Shown: positions 43,701-52,590 of the stretch, one piece after another | How the letters are laid out: the number at the start of each line of letters is the position of its first letter | How positions within the stretch are numbered: position 1 is the first letter of the stretch | Source: JBGTSJ01 sp041940305 | Lineage (GTDB): Bacteria; Planctomycetota; Planctomycetia; Planctomycetales; Planctomycetaceae | Reading direction: 5' to 3' | Assembly (NCBI GenBank): GCA_041940305.1 | Contig: JBGTSJ010000003.1 | Span: 1 to 64,000, forward strand | DNA: 64,000 nucleotides | Notes under the pieces: model-generated | The model's database searches: none | Told to the model about the DNA's origin: nothing | Seen by the model: only the letters and a program-made list of their open reading frames with translations | Program-made: the position numbers and the translations under genes

Positions 43701-44939
43701 ATGAAATCCGATTCGATCACTCCCGAACAAAGCGGCCCTCGGACGGCATTGCCGTTGTGGGCGTTTATCCTGCTGCAGGCCATGTGCGTCACCGCCGCGG
43801 CCGGCTACGGCGCGCACCGGTATCAGTTGATGACGGCCGACCAAGTGCTGCCGTCGCCACGGACCGAGCCGCTGTCGGTCGCGCCGCTCTACGACCGTCC
43901 TTCGGTCGTGAGCGATGAGCAGCTGGCGACGGTGCTCGATCTGTTGAAGCCGCGGCTGCGGGGTCGGGCGCCGAAGATCAACCATGTCGATCACGCGCTG
44001 CGGTTCTGGGGGGTCGAGGCGGCGTTTGACGACCCGGACTGCCTCTCCGGCGTCGAGATGCGCGAACTGCTGCTCGATCATCGGGCCTTCGCCGCCGCGT
44101 GGGGACCGGAGACGAGGCCGTTTCTGATCCCCGACACGACGTCGGACGCAGACTACATCTCATTTCGCACCAAGTCGGGCGAGGCGACGGCGAGCCACTA
44201 CGATCATTCGCTCGCGGGACTGGCTGAGGTCGGCACGCCGCTCGATTACCCGGTGATCACGCCCATCGGCGAGCGACCGCTCAGCGCGGCGCTCGCGTAC
44301 TCGCTGGAGCACTTCAGCCTGAACCAGGAGGAGTACGAGTGGTCCACCCTCGCGCTGCTCCATTATTGCCCGGACACGCCGCGCTGGTTCTCGACCGAAG
44401 GGCAGGAGATCACCTGGGATCGCCTGGCTGAGCGGCTGATGCGGCAGCGTCTTGCGCAGGGGGTGTGCTTCGGCAATCATCGCCTGCATGCGCTGGTGAT
44501 GCTGCTGCGGGTGGACGCCGAGCAGCAGAGACTGCTCTCGGACGCCATGCGGGAACAGGTCATCGCGCATCTGCAGGATGCGACGGCGCGGCTCGTCGCC
44601 ACGCAACACGCGGAGGGCTACTGGGACGGCCGCTGGCCCGGAGAGGAAACGGATGGACCGCAGCCTGCGAAAGTGGAGGGACCATTCGGCACCGATGCGG
44701 ATCGCCTGCTGGCGACCGGACATGCCCTCGAGTGGTGGGCGCTCGCGCCTCCGGAGGTGCAGCCGCCGCCGGAGACAGTCGAACTCGCCGGACAATGGCT
44801 GTGCCGCCGCATCCCCGAACTGACTCCCGGGCAGCTGAAACAGTACTACCCGTTCCTCACTCACGCCGGCCGCGCGCTGTCGCTCTGGCGGGGGAAGTTT
44901 CCGCATGAGGTGGAGCTGAGATCCAGTCCGGGACTGTGA
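43701..44939 (+). CDS. Conserved hypothetical protein with N-terminal anchor
   Basis: A 412-residue protein. One hydrophobic segment at residues 17-38 (LPLWAFILLQAMCVTAAAGYG) likely anchors it with the rest outside. The body is helical, with NHVDHALRFWGVEAAF near residue 95, LLHYCPDTPRWF near 220 and ATQHAEGYWDGRWPGEETDG near 300. A run of DRLLATGHALEWWALAP recalls helical alpha/alpha-barrel proteins such as the terpene cyclase and glycosyl-hydrolase toroids, but this is only a resemblance. It lies 30 bases after the upstream membrane protein gene and 19 bases before the methyltransferase, so it probably belongs to this operon. Confidence 0.75.
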   Translation: MKSDSITPEQSGPRTALPLWAFILLQAMCVTAAAGYGAHRYQLMTADQVLPSPRTEPLSVAPLYDRPSVVSDEQLATVLDLLKPRLRGRAPKINHVDHALRFWGVEAAFDDPDCLSGVEMRELLLDHRAFAAAWGPETRPFLIPDTTSDADYISFRTKSGEATASHYDHSLAGLAEVGTPLDYPVITPIGERPLSAALAYSLEHFSLNQEEYEWSTLALLHYCPDTPRWFSTEGQEITWDRLAERLMRQRLAQGVCFGNHRLHALVMLLRVDAEQQRLLSDAMREQVIAHLQDATARLVATQHAEGYWDGRWPGEETDGPQPAKVEGPFGTDADRLLATGHALEWWALAPPEVQPPPETVELAGQWLCRRIPELTPGQLKQYYPFLTHAGRALSLWRGKFPHEVELRSSPGL

Positions 44940-44958
44940 TGCGAGTGTGATTGCAACG

Positions 44959-45684
44959 ATGGACGTTCAGCATCTGAATGAACTCGCCGAGCTGGAGGAC
45001 AGCTACTGGTGGCACGTCGCGAAGCGGCGGCTGGCCGGGGGGCTGTTGTCACGCTATGCGCCGCCGCCCGGGTTGCTCATCGAAGGGGGCGTCGGCTCGT
45101 GCCGCAACCTGCTGGAGTTTCAGCGGCTGGGCTACGATGTCGCCGGACTGGATGTGATGCCGGAAGCCGTGCAGCTAGCGCAGGAACGCGGACTGCCAGA
45201 TGTGCGGCTGCATGACCTCGCGGAGCCATGGCCGTTTGACGAGGGCTCGGCGCGTGCGGTCGTTCTGCTCGATGTGATCGAGCACATCGCCGATCCGGTG
45301 GCCGCTTTGCGGAACGCGCATCAAACTCTGACCGGCGGCGGCGTCGCCATCGTCACAGTCCCGGCCTACGAATGGCTCTACGGCGAGTGGGACCGCGCAC
45401 TCGGTCATTTTCGTCGCTACGACGCGCGGCTGCTCAGGCGGCAAGCGCATGCGGCCGGCTTTCGCGTGCGGCTGCTCAAGCATTGGAACGCGTTCACGCT
45501 CCCTGCGGCCGTCGCTGTCCGAGGGTACCAGCGGCTGCGGCCCCGAACTGCGCAGGCCGAGTTCCCGCGGGTCGCCCCCTGGACGAACCGCATGCTGCTG
45601 CGCTGCGCCGGCGTCGAGCGCTGGCTGATCGACCGCATGCCGGTCCCCTGCGGCTTGTCCCTTGTCGGAGTCCTGACCAAATGA
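44959..45684 (+). CDS. Class I SAM-dependent methyltransferase
   Basis: A 241-residue enzyme. The SAM site is LIEGGVGSCRNLLEFQRLG near residue 45, an atypical glycine motif (GGVGSCRN rather than GCGTG). It is followed by VAGLDVMPEAVQLAQERG and VVLLDVIEHIADPVAALRNA, the latter typical of methyltransferase_11/UbiE-type enzymes. The N-terminal ELEDSYWWHVAKRR is common in methyltransferases of polysaccharide or lipid-glycan clusters. The ATG at 44959 is preferred over a GTG at 44947. The stop overlaps the next start as ATGA. Confidence 0.88.
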   Translation: MDVQHLNELAELEDSYWWHVAKRRLAGGLLSRYAPPPGLLIEGGVGSCRNLLEFQRLGYDVAGLDVMPEAVQLAQERGLPDVRLHDLAEPWPFDEGSARAVVLLDVIEHIADPVAALRNAHQTLTGGGVAIVTVPAYEWLYGEWDRALGHFRRYDARLLRRQAHAAGFRVRLLKHWNAFTLPAAVAVRGYQRLRPRTAQAEFPRVAPWTNRMLLRCAGVERWLIDRMPVPCGLSLVGVLTK

Positions 45685-46799
45685 ACGGGACTGACGCACA
45701 ATCTGTTGTGAACACGCTCTCCGCGACCGGGGCCGGCGGATTCCCGTTGGCAGATGCGGAGCACTCAGGACAACGAAGTTGCGCCCCGGAAGCATCAGCG
45801 CGCCGCCCGTTGACGGATGCACTGATTTCGATCGTGCTGCCGGTGTTTAACGAAGCGGCAGTCGTCGATTCGCTGACCGAGCAGTTGATCACCGTCCTTA
45901 GCCCGGTCGGCTGCCGGTACGAGATTCTGTTCATCAATGACGGCTCGACGGACGGGAGCGGCGAGCGGCTTGATGCGCTGGCCGCGAGCCGGCCCGGCGT
46001 CCGCGTGCTGCACTTCTCACGCAACTTCGGCCATCAGGCGGCGCTGCACGCCGGGTTGTCGCATGCGCGCGGCGACGCCGTCATCATCATGGACAGCGAC
46101 CTGCAGGACGATCCGGCAGCCGTGCGGACATTCCTCGCGCATTGGCACGCCGGGTACGACGTGGTGTACGCGGTTCGTTCGGAGCGGCAGGAGAACGTCA
46201 TCAAGCGCGGCCTGTTCCTGGCGTTCTATCGCGTGCTCAACAGCATCTCGCACACGCGGATGCCGATGGACGCCGGCAACTTCGGACTGATCGACCGCCG
46301 CGTGGCCGAAGAGATCGCGTCGGTGATCGACCGTGACCGGTATTACCCGGGTCTGCGGAGTTGGGTCGGGTTCCGCCAGACAGGCGTGCCCGTCGCGCGC
46401 GGCCGCCGGTACGACGACCGCCCGCGCGTGTCGCTCCGGGGGCTGTTCCGTCTCGCGAAGACGGCGATCTTCTCGTTCTCGAGCGTGCCGCTGTCGATCT
46501 TCTACCTCATCTCCGGCCTGTCACTGACGGCCTGCGTCGGTGTGGCGGCGTTTGCTCTATATCACAAGCTGTTCACGGGTCTCGCCATTCCCGGCTGGGC
46601 CTCGACGACGATGATCGGCTCGTTCTTCGGAGCGCTGAACGCATTGGGGATCGGCATTCTGGGTGAGTATGCGATCCGCATTTATGACCAGGTGCGTGCG
46701 CGGCCGCATTACATCGTGGCTCGATCCACAGAAGCGCGACGGACTGCAGCGGAGCGCACCGGCAGCAACGGCGAACGAGCGATCCCGGCCGGTGCATGA
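45681..46799 (+). CDS. Family 2 glycosyltransferase, GtrB/polyprenyl-phosphate type
   Basis: A 372-residue enzyme. After a 45-residue variable N-terminus the GT2 domain starts at ISIVLPVFNEAAVVDSL. It contains EILFINDGSTDGSGE, the DxD motif IIMDSDLQDDP and the GtrB-like MPMDAGNFGLIDRR. Two C-terminal membrane helices (VPLSIFYLISGLSLTACVG; GIGILGEYAIRIYDQVR) complete the ArnC/GtrB pattern. Such enzymes put a sugar on undecaprenyl phosphate for later transfer outside the membrane. The gene overlaps both neighbours by 4 bp, so the three are translationally coupled. The frame is open upstream, but the start at 45681 fits this coupling. Confidence 0.9.
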   Translation: MNGTDAQSVVNTLSATGAGGFPLADAEHSGQRSCAPEASARRPLTDALISIVLPVFNEAAVVDSLTEQLITVLSPVGCRYEILFINDGSTDGSGERLDALAASRPGVRVLHFSRNFGHQAALHAGLSHARGDAVIIMDSDLQDDPAAVRTFLAHWHAGYDVVYAVRSERQENVIKRGLFLAFYRVLNSISHTRMPMDAGNFGLIDRRVAEEIASVIDRDRYYPGLRSWVGFRQTGVPVARGRRYDDRPRVSLRGLFRLAKTAIFSFSSVPLSIFYLISGLSLTACVGVAAFALYHKLFTGLAIPGWASTTMIGSFFGALNALGIGILGEYAIRIYDQVRARPHYIVARSTEARRTAAERTGSNGERAIPAGA

Positions 46800-49195
46800 C
46801 TTTGTTCTGCCAATCCAACGACGCCATGAGCGGCCCCGCAGTCGACGCCGACCTGTCTGCACTGAACGGGGGGACGGGATGCGCCTCGCCGATGTCTCGC
46901 CGTGAGTTGGCGGCCGCCATTGCCGTGCTGCTGCTGGCCACGCTGGCCTGCTTTCATGAGCTCGCGCGGCATCCGGACCTTGTCCTCGTCGGACCGCAGA
47001 AGCGCGGACACAATGACCTGATCGATTACTTCATCGGCAGTCGCGAATATGCTGCGCATGCTGTGACCGGTGAGGGCGAACTGCCGCACTGGAACCCGCA
47101 TCTCTGCCTGGGACTGCCCCACACCGGGAACCCTCAGGCTGCGCTGTGGTACCCGCCGAACTGGCTCACTCTCGTCTGGGATGCATCGAAGAGTCTGAGC
47201 TGGCTGCTGGTGGCGCATCACCTGTTCGGCGGCTTGGGAGTCTATTGGCTCGCGCGGCGGTACGGACTGTCCTGGAGCGCGGCTACGCTCGGCGGGGTGA
47301 TCTTCCTCGGCGCTCCCTACCTGATTGCTCAGACCGCAGAGGGGCACTACCCCCAGATTGCGGCCGTCGCTTGGACGCCCTGGACGCTGCTCGCTTATTC
47401 GAGTTTGAGAGCCAGGACGATCAACGCCGCCGGCACGCCGGAGACGAAGAACCCGTTGGCCGACGTCGCCCCCTTCGCGTTCTGTCTTGCGATGAGCTTT
47501 CTCGCCGGCCACGCGCAGGAGACATATTACCTCGTCCTGCTGCTCTCGGGCTGCCTGCTGACCGACTGCGTGCTGCTCTGGCGACGCGGACGGCGTAAGG
47601 CTGCTCGCGGATTGATGCTGAACTGGGTGCGGCTGGGTATGGCGACGTGCGGTCTCGTTGCGGTGGACCTGTTCCCGGCCTATCTCAACACGCGGCTGAC
47701 ACTCCGGCCGTCACTGCGAGAAATGAATCAGGAGTTCGGTGTCTCCGCACTCGAGTGGTCGAGTTTGCGGGAGCTCTGGAATCCGTTCGCGCTCACCCGT
47801 CCTGAGGCGTGGGTGGAGGGGGCCGTTCCGTTCTGGGAGAAGGTGTGCCACTTCGGTGTGTTGCCGCTGCTGCTGGCCGGGGTGGGAGTGCTCCTGGCGT
47901 GGCGACGGGCGCCGACACGGCGGATGGCCGCCATCTGGATGGTAACGCTGCTGTTTGCGTTCGGTTCGCTGACGCCGGTCTATCCGACCCTCGCGGCCGT
48001 CGTGCCGGGCATCACGTGGTTCCGGCTGCCGAGCCGCGCGCTATTCTTCACGTCGTTCGCCACCACGATGCTTGCCGCGATCGCGCTGAACGAATTGATG
48101 ATGCGCGCACGAAACCGCTGGCCGGCCGCGGCTGTCCCGGTGCAAGTGCTGTCTCTCCTGATGATCGTTGCGTGTGTTGCCGAGCTGACGCGGTTCGCCG
48201 ATGCAGTCACCGACACCGCCGGCGTGCGGTCGCTGGCCGAGAGAGATCCAGAGTTGCTCGGCCTCCTCAAGGATGCTCAAAATGATGTCGGCGCTCAGCG
48301 TGTGCTGGCGTTTCAAGACATTCTGAGCGACCGCGACGCGGCCGCGGAGGGCCTGTTGAAGCTGCGGGGTTACGAGCCCGCGGGACCGGCTGCGTATCTG
48401 CTGCTGATGGCGCAGCTGCAGGAGACGCATGAGAGTCCGTTTGAACCGATGGACTTCTTTCCGACCGACGTGCGGCATCTCAATCGCAAGCTGCTCGACC
48501 TGCTGGCGGTGCGGCACGCGATCCAGCTTCGCGAACCGGGTAGAACGGCCGACGTGCCGGAAGGCTGGCGACGGGTTCACTCGGGTCAAATCGTCGAGAG
48601 CGTCCGCCGCAGCGGCAGCTCCGATGGCCTGTACTACAGTTATGACTTGCTGGAGAACGAGACCGCCCTGCCGCGGGCGTTCGTTGTCGGACAAGTCCGC
48701 GAGCTATCCGGGCTGTCCGACTTCAAGGCTGCCCTCCCGGACCTCGACTTTCGGGAACAGGTCGTCCTCGACAAGGATGTACTGCCTGACGGGGCGCGTG
48801 CCGCGTTTGCGCCCGCTCGCTTCGTGCGCGACGACGCGGGATCAATCGAACTCATCGCCGAGCTTGATGCGCCCGGGTACCTGGTGCTGTCCGACCTGTG
48901 GTATCCGGGGTGGAGCGCACGGATCGGCGATCAGGCATTGCCCATCCTCAAGGCGAACGGCTCATTCCGAGCCGTCCCGCTTCCCGCCGGTCGGCACCAC
49001 GTCGTGATGTGGTATGAGCCAAGGGGATTTCTCGCCGGAGCAGTCCTGACTGCGGCCACTCTCCTGGGATTGGTCATATCGCTGCTGGCATCGCGACTTT
49101 CCGTTTGCAGGCGCGACTCGATCGCTCCGATTGAGCGAAGCCGTCAGCAGGGGACTCACGCCCGCGAAGCCGTGCTGAGCAGCGCATCGGGCTGA
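46796..49195 (+). CDS. YfhO-like polytopic membrane protein
   Basis: A 799-residue protein with 11 or more membrane helices in the first 560 residues and a C-terminal extracytoplasmic domain of about 200 residues. That domain ends in LSDLWYPGWSARIGDQ, a YfhO-family hallmark, before a last helix. GEGELPHWNPHLCLGLPHTGNPQAALWYPP near residue 95 is the first outer loop, typical of this GT-C-like family. YfhO proteins are implicated in glycosylating lipoteichoic acid or glycolipids using a lipid-linked sugar. The 4-bp overlap with the GtrB-like gene makes that enzyme its probable donor supplier. Confidence 0.87.
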   Translation: MTLFCQSNDAMSGPAVDADLSALNGGTGCASPMSRRELAAAIAVLLLATLACFHELARHPDLVLVGPQKRGHNDLIDYFIGSREYAAHAVTGEGELPHWNPHLCLGLPHTGNPQAALWYPPNWLTLVWDASKSLSWLLVAHHLFGGLGVYWLARRYGLSWSAATLGGVIFLGAPYLIAQTAEGHYPQIAAVAWTPWTLLAYSSLRARTINAAGTPETKNPLADVAPFAFCLAMSFLAGHAQETYYLVLLLSGCLLTDCVLLWRRGRRKAARGLMLNWVRLGMATCGLVAVDLFPAYLNTRLTLRPSLREMNQEFGVSALEWSSLRELWNPFALTRPEAWVEGAVPFWEKVCHFGVLPLLLAGVGVLLAWRRAPTRRMAAIWMVTLLFAFGSLTPVYPTLAAVVPGITWFRLPSRALFFTSFATTMLAAIALNELMMRARNRWPAAAVPVQVLSLLMIVACVAELTRFADAVTDTAGVRSLAERDPELLGLLKDAQNDVGAQRVLAFQDILSDRDAAAEGLLKLRGYEPAGPAAYLLLMAQLQETHESPFEPMDFFPTDVRHLNRKLLDLLAVRHAIQLREPGRTADVPEGWRRVHSGQIVESVRRSGSSDGLYYSYDLLENETALPRAFVVGQVRELSGLSDFKAALPDLDFREQVVLDKDVLPDGARAAFAPARFVRDDAGSIELIAELDAPGYLVLSDLWYPGWSARIGDQALPILKANGSFRAVPLPAGRHHVVMWYEPRGFLAGAVLTAATLLGLVISLLASRLSVCRRDSIAPIERSRQQGTHAREAVLSSASG

Positions 49196-49219
49196 ACAAC
49201 AAGCGATCATGACTGATGC

Positions 49220-50242
49220 TCAGTATTCGCCCTGAACGATTTTACGCATCGTGATCCACGGCTGGATGTACGTGAGGAACGGCAGGCCGTCGACGGTCGG
49301 CTCGCGCTCGCGGGTCACGCCGTCCACCGCGGGACCGTGTTCGACCAGATGCCGCAGCAGCGCCTCGTGCCGTTCGGCGGGCCACCGGTCGAGCGGTTCG
49401 GGACGACACTTGAGTTCGGCGACCGCGGCGGCCAGCGCGTAGGCACCCCAGTTGCTGGTGCCGGCGATGATCGTCCAGTCGGTCGGAATGCGGCAGACGA
49501 TACGCGGCCCGTGGCCGTTGGGCACCAGCGGATGGAGTGCCTCCCATAGAAACGTGCCCATGCCGATTTCGTTGCCGCCGTCGCCGACGCCGATGGTGCG
49601 AACCGGAACAGAGTCAGATGTGTGGGCTCGATCAAACAGGCGATGCAGCGGTGCGGTCCAGGAGTCGATCGGCTCGCCGCGCATGTTGCAGCAGCGATCG
49701 TGATGCTCTTCCGGATGCAGCGCGAGGAACTCGCTCAGCGCGGCCGCGGGGTTGTCACGGGTGGAACGGAACGATGCGGAGGTGTAATTCGGGCCGACTC
49801 GCTCGACCGCGACCAGATGGGACAAGCCGGGAGTGCGATCCAGAAAGTTGTCGCACCACTTCTCTGCGGCCGTCGAGTCCAGCGGGCAGGAGTAAATGAG
49901 CTGTTCAGGAAGGTCGGCGAATGCGGCCGCGGCTTTCAGGCTGGGCAGCGCCAGGTCGTCGGTGATCAGGCACACCTCAGTGCCGAGGGATCGCAGCACA
50001 TCGGCCAGGACGATGCTGCCGAGCGGGCCATCGGTCTCCGCGAGCGGTCCTGACGGCGTGGGGATCGCGAAACCGGTGACGATCCCCACGAGCCGGGCGG
50101 ATTCCGCGAGCGAGTGGGCCGCCGGCCCAAGCTGTCCGCTGCCGAGCGCCGGTTGATCGGCACGACTGAGCAGTCCGCGACCGGCCGGATCGAAGCGAAT
50201 GGCGGCTTCGATCAGCGAGATACGCTCCGCGGAGGTGGGCAT
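49220..50242 (-). CDS. D-glutamate cyclase-like protein (DUF4392)
   Basis: A 340-residue protein matching the DUF4392 domain found at the C-terminus of mammalian D-glutamate cyclase. Key segments are VTGFAIPTPSGPLAETDGP near residue 55, VCLITDDLALPS, VAVERVGPNYTS and TIGVGDGGNEIGMG near residue 217, with IIAGTSNWGAYALAAA near 260. Members are thought to convert D-glutamate to 5-oxo-D-proline. The N-terminal DUF1445 partner of the mammalian protein is absent. It is convergent with the YfhO-like gene and divergent from the respiratory operon. Confidence 0.85.
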   Translation of the reverse strand: MPTSAERISLIEAAIRFDPAGRGLLSRADQPALGSGQLGPAAHSLAESARLVGIVTGFAIPTPSGPLAETDGPLGSIVLADVLRSLGTEVCLITDDLALPSLKAAAAFADLPEQLIYSCPLDSTAAEKWCDNFLDRTPGLSHLVAVERVGPNYTSASFRSTRDNPAAALSEFLALHPEEHHDRCCNMRGEPIDSWTAPLHRLFDRAHTSDSVPVRTIGVGDGGNEIGMGTFLWEALHPLVPNGHGPRIVCRIPTDWTIIAGTSNWGAYALAAAVAELKCRPEPLDRWPAERHEALLRHLVEHGPAVDGVTREREPTVDGLPFLTYIQPWITMRKIVQGEY

Positions 50243-50583
50243 GGCGAGGTGACGATCACAGGGGGGCGGTGCGGACTTGATTATACGGAGATCGGGCGGT
50301 GCCGAAACGCCGCGACTTCCGGCCCGATTGCCCCGCGCCGATTCCCGCGACCGGGACAGGAGATGCGCGTGGAGCTTCCTGTATCTGAGAAAAGGGGCGG
50401 GGGTTGCGACGTTCGGTTGTCACCCTCGAAACCACCTGCCATCATTTCCCGGCTCGATGCTGAACCGGCACGTCTTCGAGTCCCATCCTGCGTGCCGCCT
50501 CAACCGCGACCGGGCGTGATGGGTCGTGCGCTAGAGGCGTGTGTTCACATCGTTCGACGCAACGGCTCGAACTCCGGCAGATC
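50243..50583. other. Leader region of the respiratory operon
   Basis: 341 bp between the divergent D-glutamate cyclase-like gene and the Rieske gene. No gene is supported. The promoter of the operon from 50584 onward must lie here, but no convincing -35/-10 or -24/-12 pair was found. Confidence 0.45.
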
Positions 50584-51684
50584 ATGGCACAAGAGAAGCT
50601 GAGCACAGCGGAAATCCTGGCGCGAGCGCGGAAGCAGGACTCCGGGCGTGCGGCGGGAGATGCGCCGGCGCCGGCCGCCGACACACCGGCTCCTGAGTCA
50701 GCGCCGGTTGCGGAATCGCAGCCCGCCGCCGAGTCGGCCCCGGCTGCGAAACCAGCCCCCGCTCCGAAGTCCACGGCCGATATCCTGGCTGCCGCCCGGG
50801 CGCAGAAGGCAGGGCAGGCAAGCGCAAAAGATCAACCCTCAGGCGGAGGGGGCACGACGACGCCGAACGTCCCGTCAAAGCCTGCGGCGGCTCCCAAATC
50901 AACCGCCGACATCCTTGCGGCCGCTCGCGCCCAGGGAAAAGGTGGCGCGGCGCCCGCGGCGGCGCCCGGCAAACCTGCGGCAGCGAAGGCGGCTCCCAAG
51001 TCGGCCGCGGCTGCGCCTGTCGGCGATCGTCCTCCGTTGCAGGAGATGCTGAAGGCACTGCACGAAGGGAAGCCGACGACCGCGGTTGCTGCCAAGCCGA
51101 AACTGCCGAGCAAGCCTCCGTTGCCGGCGAGGCGCCCGGATCCTGCTGTGTCGCGTCGCGCTTTTCCGGCTGTTGCGCTGGGGTCGCTGGTGGCTCTGGT
51201 GGCCACACCGTTCGCATTGGGCTGGGTGCTGGTGGCGCTGATTGGCGGCCTGTGGACGCTGCTGGGCGCGCGGTTCATGATGCCCAACATGGTGGTCGCA
51301 CTGCCGTCGAAGTTCAAAGTGGGTCCGCCGTCGGACTTTCCCGGCGGGACGGTGTCCGAGAAGTACAAGGCGAGCCGCGGCGTGTGGATCGTCCATTCGG
51401 ACGCCTACAACGGCGAGAACATCGTGTACGCCCTGGCCTCGGTCTGCACGCACCTGGGCTGCACGCCCAACTGGCTGGAGGGGGAGCAGAAGTTCAAGTG
51501 CCCGTGTCACGGATCGGGCTTTTATATCAGCGGCATGAACTTTGAGGGCCCCGCGCCGCGACCGCTGGAACGGGTCGGCCTCCGCGTCGCCGAAGACGGC
51601 ATGCTGGAGGTGGACAAGAGTGTGAAGTTCCAGGAGGAACTGGGGCAATGGCAGGATCAGAAGTCGTACGTGGCGCTGGGGTGA
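50584..51684 (+). CDS. qcrA: Rieske 2Fe-2S protein of a bc-type complex, with repeat-rich N-terminus
   Basis: A 366-residue protein. Residues 1-190 are Ala/Pro/Lys-rich and probably cytoplasmic. They contain the repeated motif STA-D/E-ILA-x-AR at residues 7, 63 and 106 (STAEILARARKQ, STADILAAARAQ twice). Hydrophobic helices at about 195-240 anchor the C-terminal Rieske domain outside. CTHLGC (288-293) and CPCHGSG (306-312) give ligands Cys288/His290 and Cys306/His309 plus the stabilising Cys293/Cys308 pair. It passes electrons from quinol to the c-type cytochrome. It is roughly twice the usual length because of the N-terminal repeats. The ATG at 50584 opens the repeat domain. Confidence 0.93.
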   Translation: MAQEKLSTAEILARARKQDSGRAAGDAPAPAADTPAPESAPVAESQPAAESAPAAKPAPAPKSTADILAAARAQKAGQASAKDQPSGGGGTTTPNVPSKPAAAPKSTADILAAARAQGKGGAAPAAAPGKPAAAKAAPKSAAAAPVGDRPPLQEMLKALHEGKPTTAVAAKPKLPSKPPLPARRPDPAVSRRAFPAVALGSLVALVATPFALGWVLVALIGGLWTLLGARFMMPNMVVALPSKFKVGPPSDFPGGTVSEKYKASRGVWIVHSDAYNGENIVYALASVCTHLGCTPNWLEGEQKFKCPCHGSGFYISGMNFEGPAPRPLERVGLRVAEDGMLEVDKSVKFQEELGQWQDQKSYVALG

Positions 51685-51811
51685 TCAGTGTTCGGTGTTC
51701 GGTTGTCGGTGAGAGTCATCGGGGCTTACTCACCGGCCAGCCGATTCGTGCGAGTTCTTCTGCGACGACCGGCCTCATCACCGAAAACTGACAACCGATA
51801 ACCGACAACCA
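51685..51811. repeat. Inverted heptamer arrays between qcrA and cytochrome b
   Basis: The left array (51688-51712) has units such as TGTTCGG and TTGTCGG. The right array (51777-51811) has units such as AACCGAT and AACCGAC. The arrays are mutually inverted; for example TTGTCGGT at 51703 pairs with ACCGACAA at 51802. The intervening 64 bases have no repeat. The right array ends 3 bases before the next ATG. Confidence 0.8.
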
Positions 51812-51814
51812 CCA

Positions 51815-52588
51815 ATGTCCGTCGGCGAATACATCCGTAACACGCAGATTTGGAAGAGCGTCTTCCGCCACCCCGCGCCGTATGACCGGCGCAACCGGGC
51901 GGTGGTGATGCTGACAAACTTCTTTCTGCACCTGCACCCCGTCTCCACCAAGCAGGGGGGCATCGCCCTCTCCTACACGTGGTGCATGGGGGGCGTGACC
52001 TTCTTTCTATTCCTGGTCGAGACGCTGACCGGCGTGCTGCTGATGTTCTACTACCGTCCCACGCTGGAGTGGGCGTTTACGGACATCCGCGCTCTCCGCG
52101 ATGTGACCACGCTCGGCATCATGCGCGAGATCCATCGCTGGGGGGCCCATGCGATGGTCATCACCGTCTGGCTGCACATGTACCGCGTGTTTCTCACGGG
52201 AAGTTACAAACCTCCGCGGGAGTTCAACTGGGTCATCGGCGTGCTGCTGCTGGTGCTGACGTTGCTGCTGTCGTTCACCGGCTACCTGCTGCCGTGGGAC
52301 CAGCTGGCGATCTGGGCCATCACCGTCGGTTCCAACATGGCCCGTGCGACGCCGTTCCTGGGGCATGAAGGGCCGGGATTCCAGTTATTGAACGTCGGCG
52401 GATTTGACCTGATCACGAAGGCCAGCGACGCCCGGTTCCTGTTGCTGGGAGACCTGGAAGTCGGCGAAGCGACCCTCAACCGTTTTTACATCATGCACTG
52501 CGTCGCCATCCCGCTGGTGGTGGCCACGCTGATTGCGATCCACTTCTGGCGCGTCCGCAAGGACGGCGGAATCAGTCAACCGTTGTGA
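51815..52588 (+). CDS. petB: Cytochrome b, N-terminal (b6-type) subunit
   Basis: A 257-residue cytochrome b of the short b6-like type with four transmembrane helices. Haem ligands come as two histidine pairs: one each in HRWGAHAMVITVWLHMYRVF (helix 2) and FYIMHCVAIPLVVATLIAIHFWR (helix 4). SFTGYLLPWDQLAIWAITVG is the conserved Qo-site segment. The N-terminus (YIRNTQIWKSVFRHPAPYDRR) is cytoplasmic. It forms the quinol-oxidising core with the Rieske protein and the C-terminal subunit downstream. The ATG follows the heptamer hairpin directly, with a weak ribosome binding site. Confidence 0.94.
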   Translation: MSVGEYIRNTQIWKSVFRHPAPYDRRNRAVVMLTNFFLHLHPVSTKQGGIALSYTWCMGGVTFFLFLVETLTGVLLMFYYRPTLEWAFTDIRALRDVTTLGIMREIHRWGAHAMVITVWLHMYRVFLTGSYKPPREFNWVIGVLLLVLTLLLSFTGYLLPWDQLAIWAITVGSNMARATPFLGHEGPGFQLLNVGGFDLITKASDARFLLLGDLEVGEATLNRFYIMHCVAIPLVVATLIAIHFWRVRKDGGISQPL

Positions 52589-52590
52589 GT

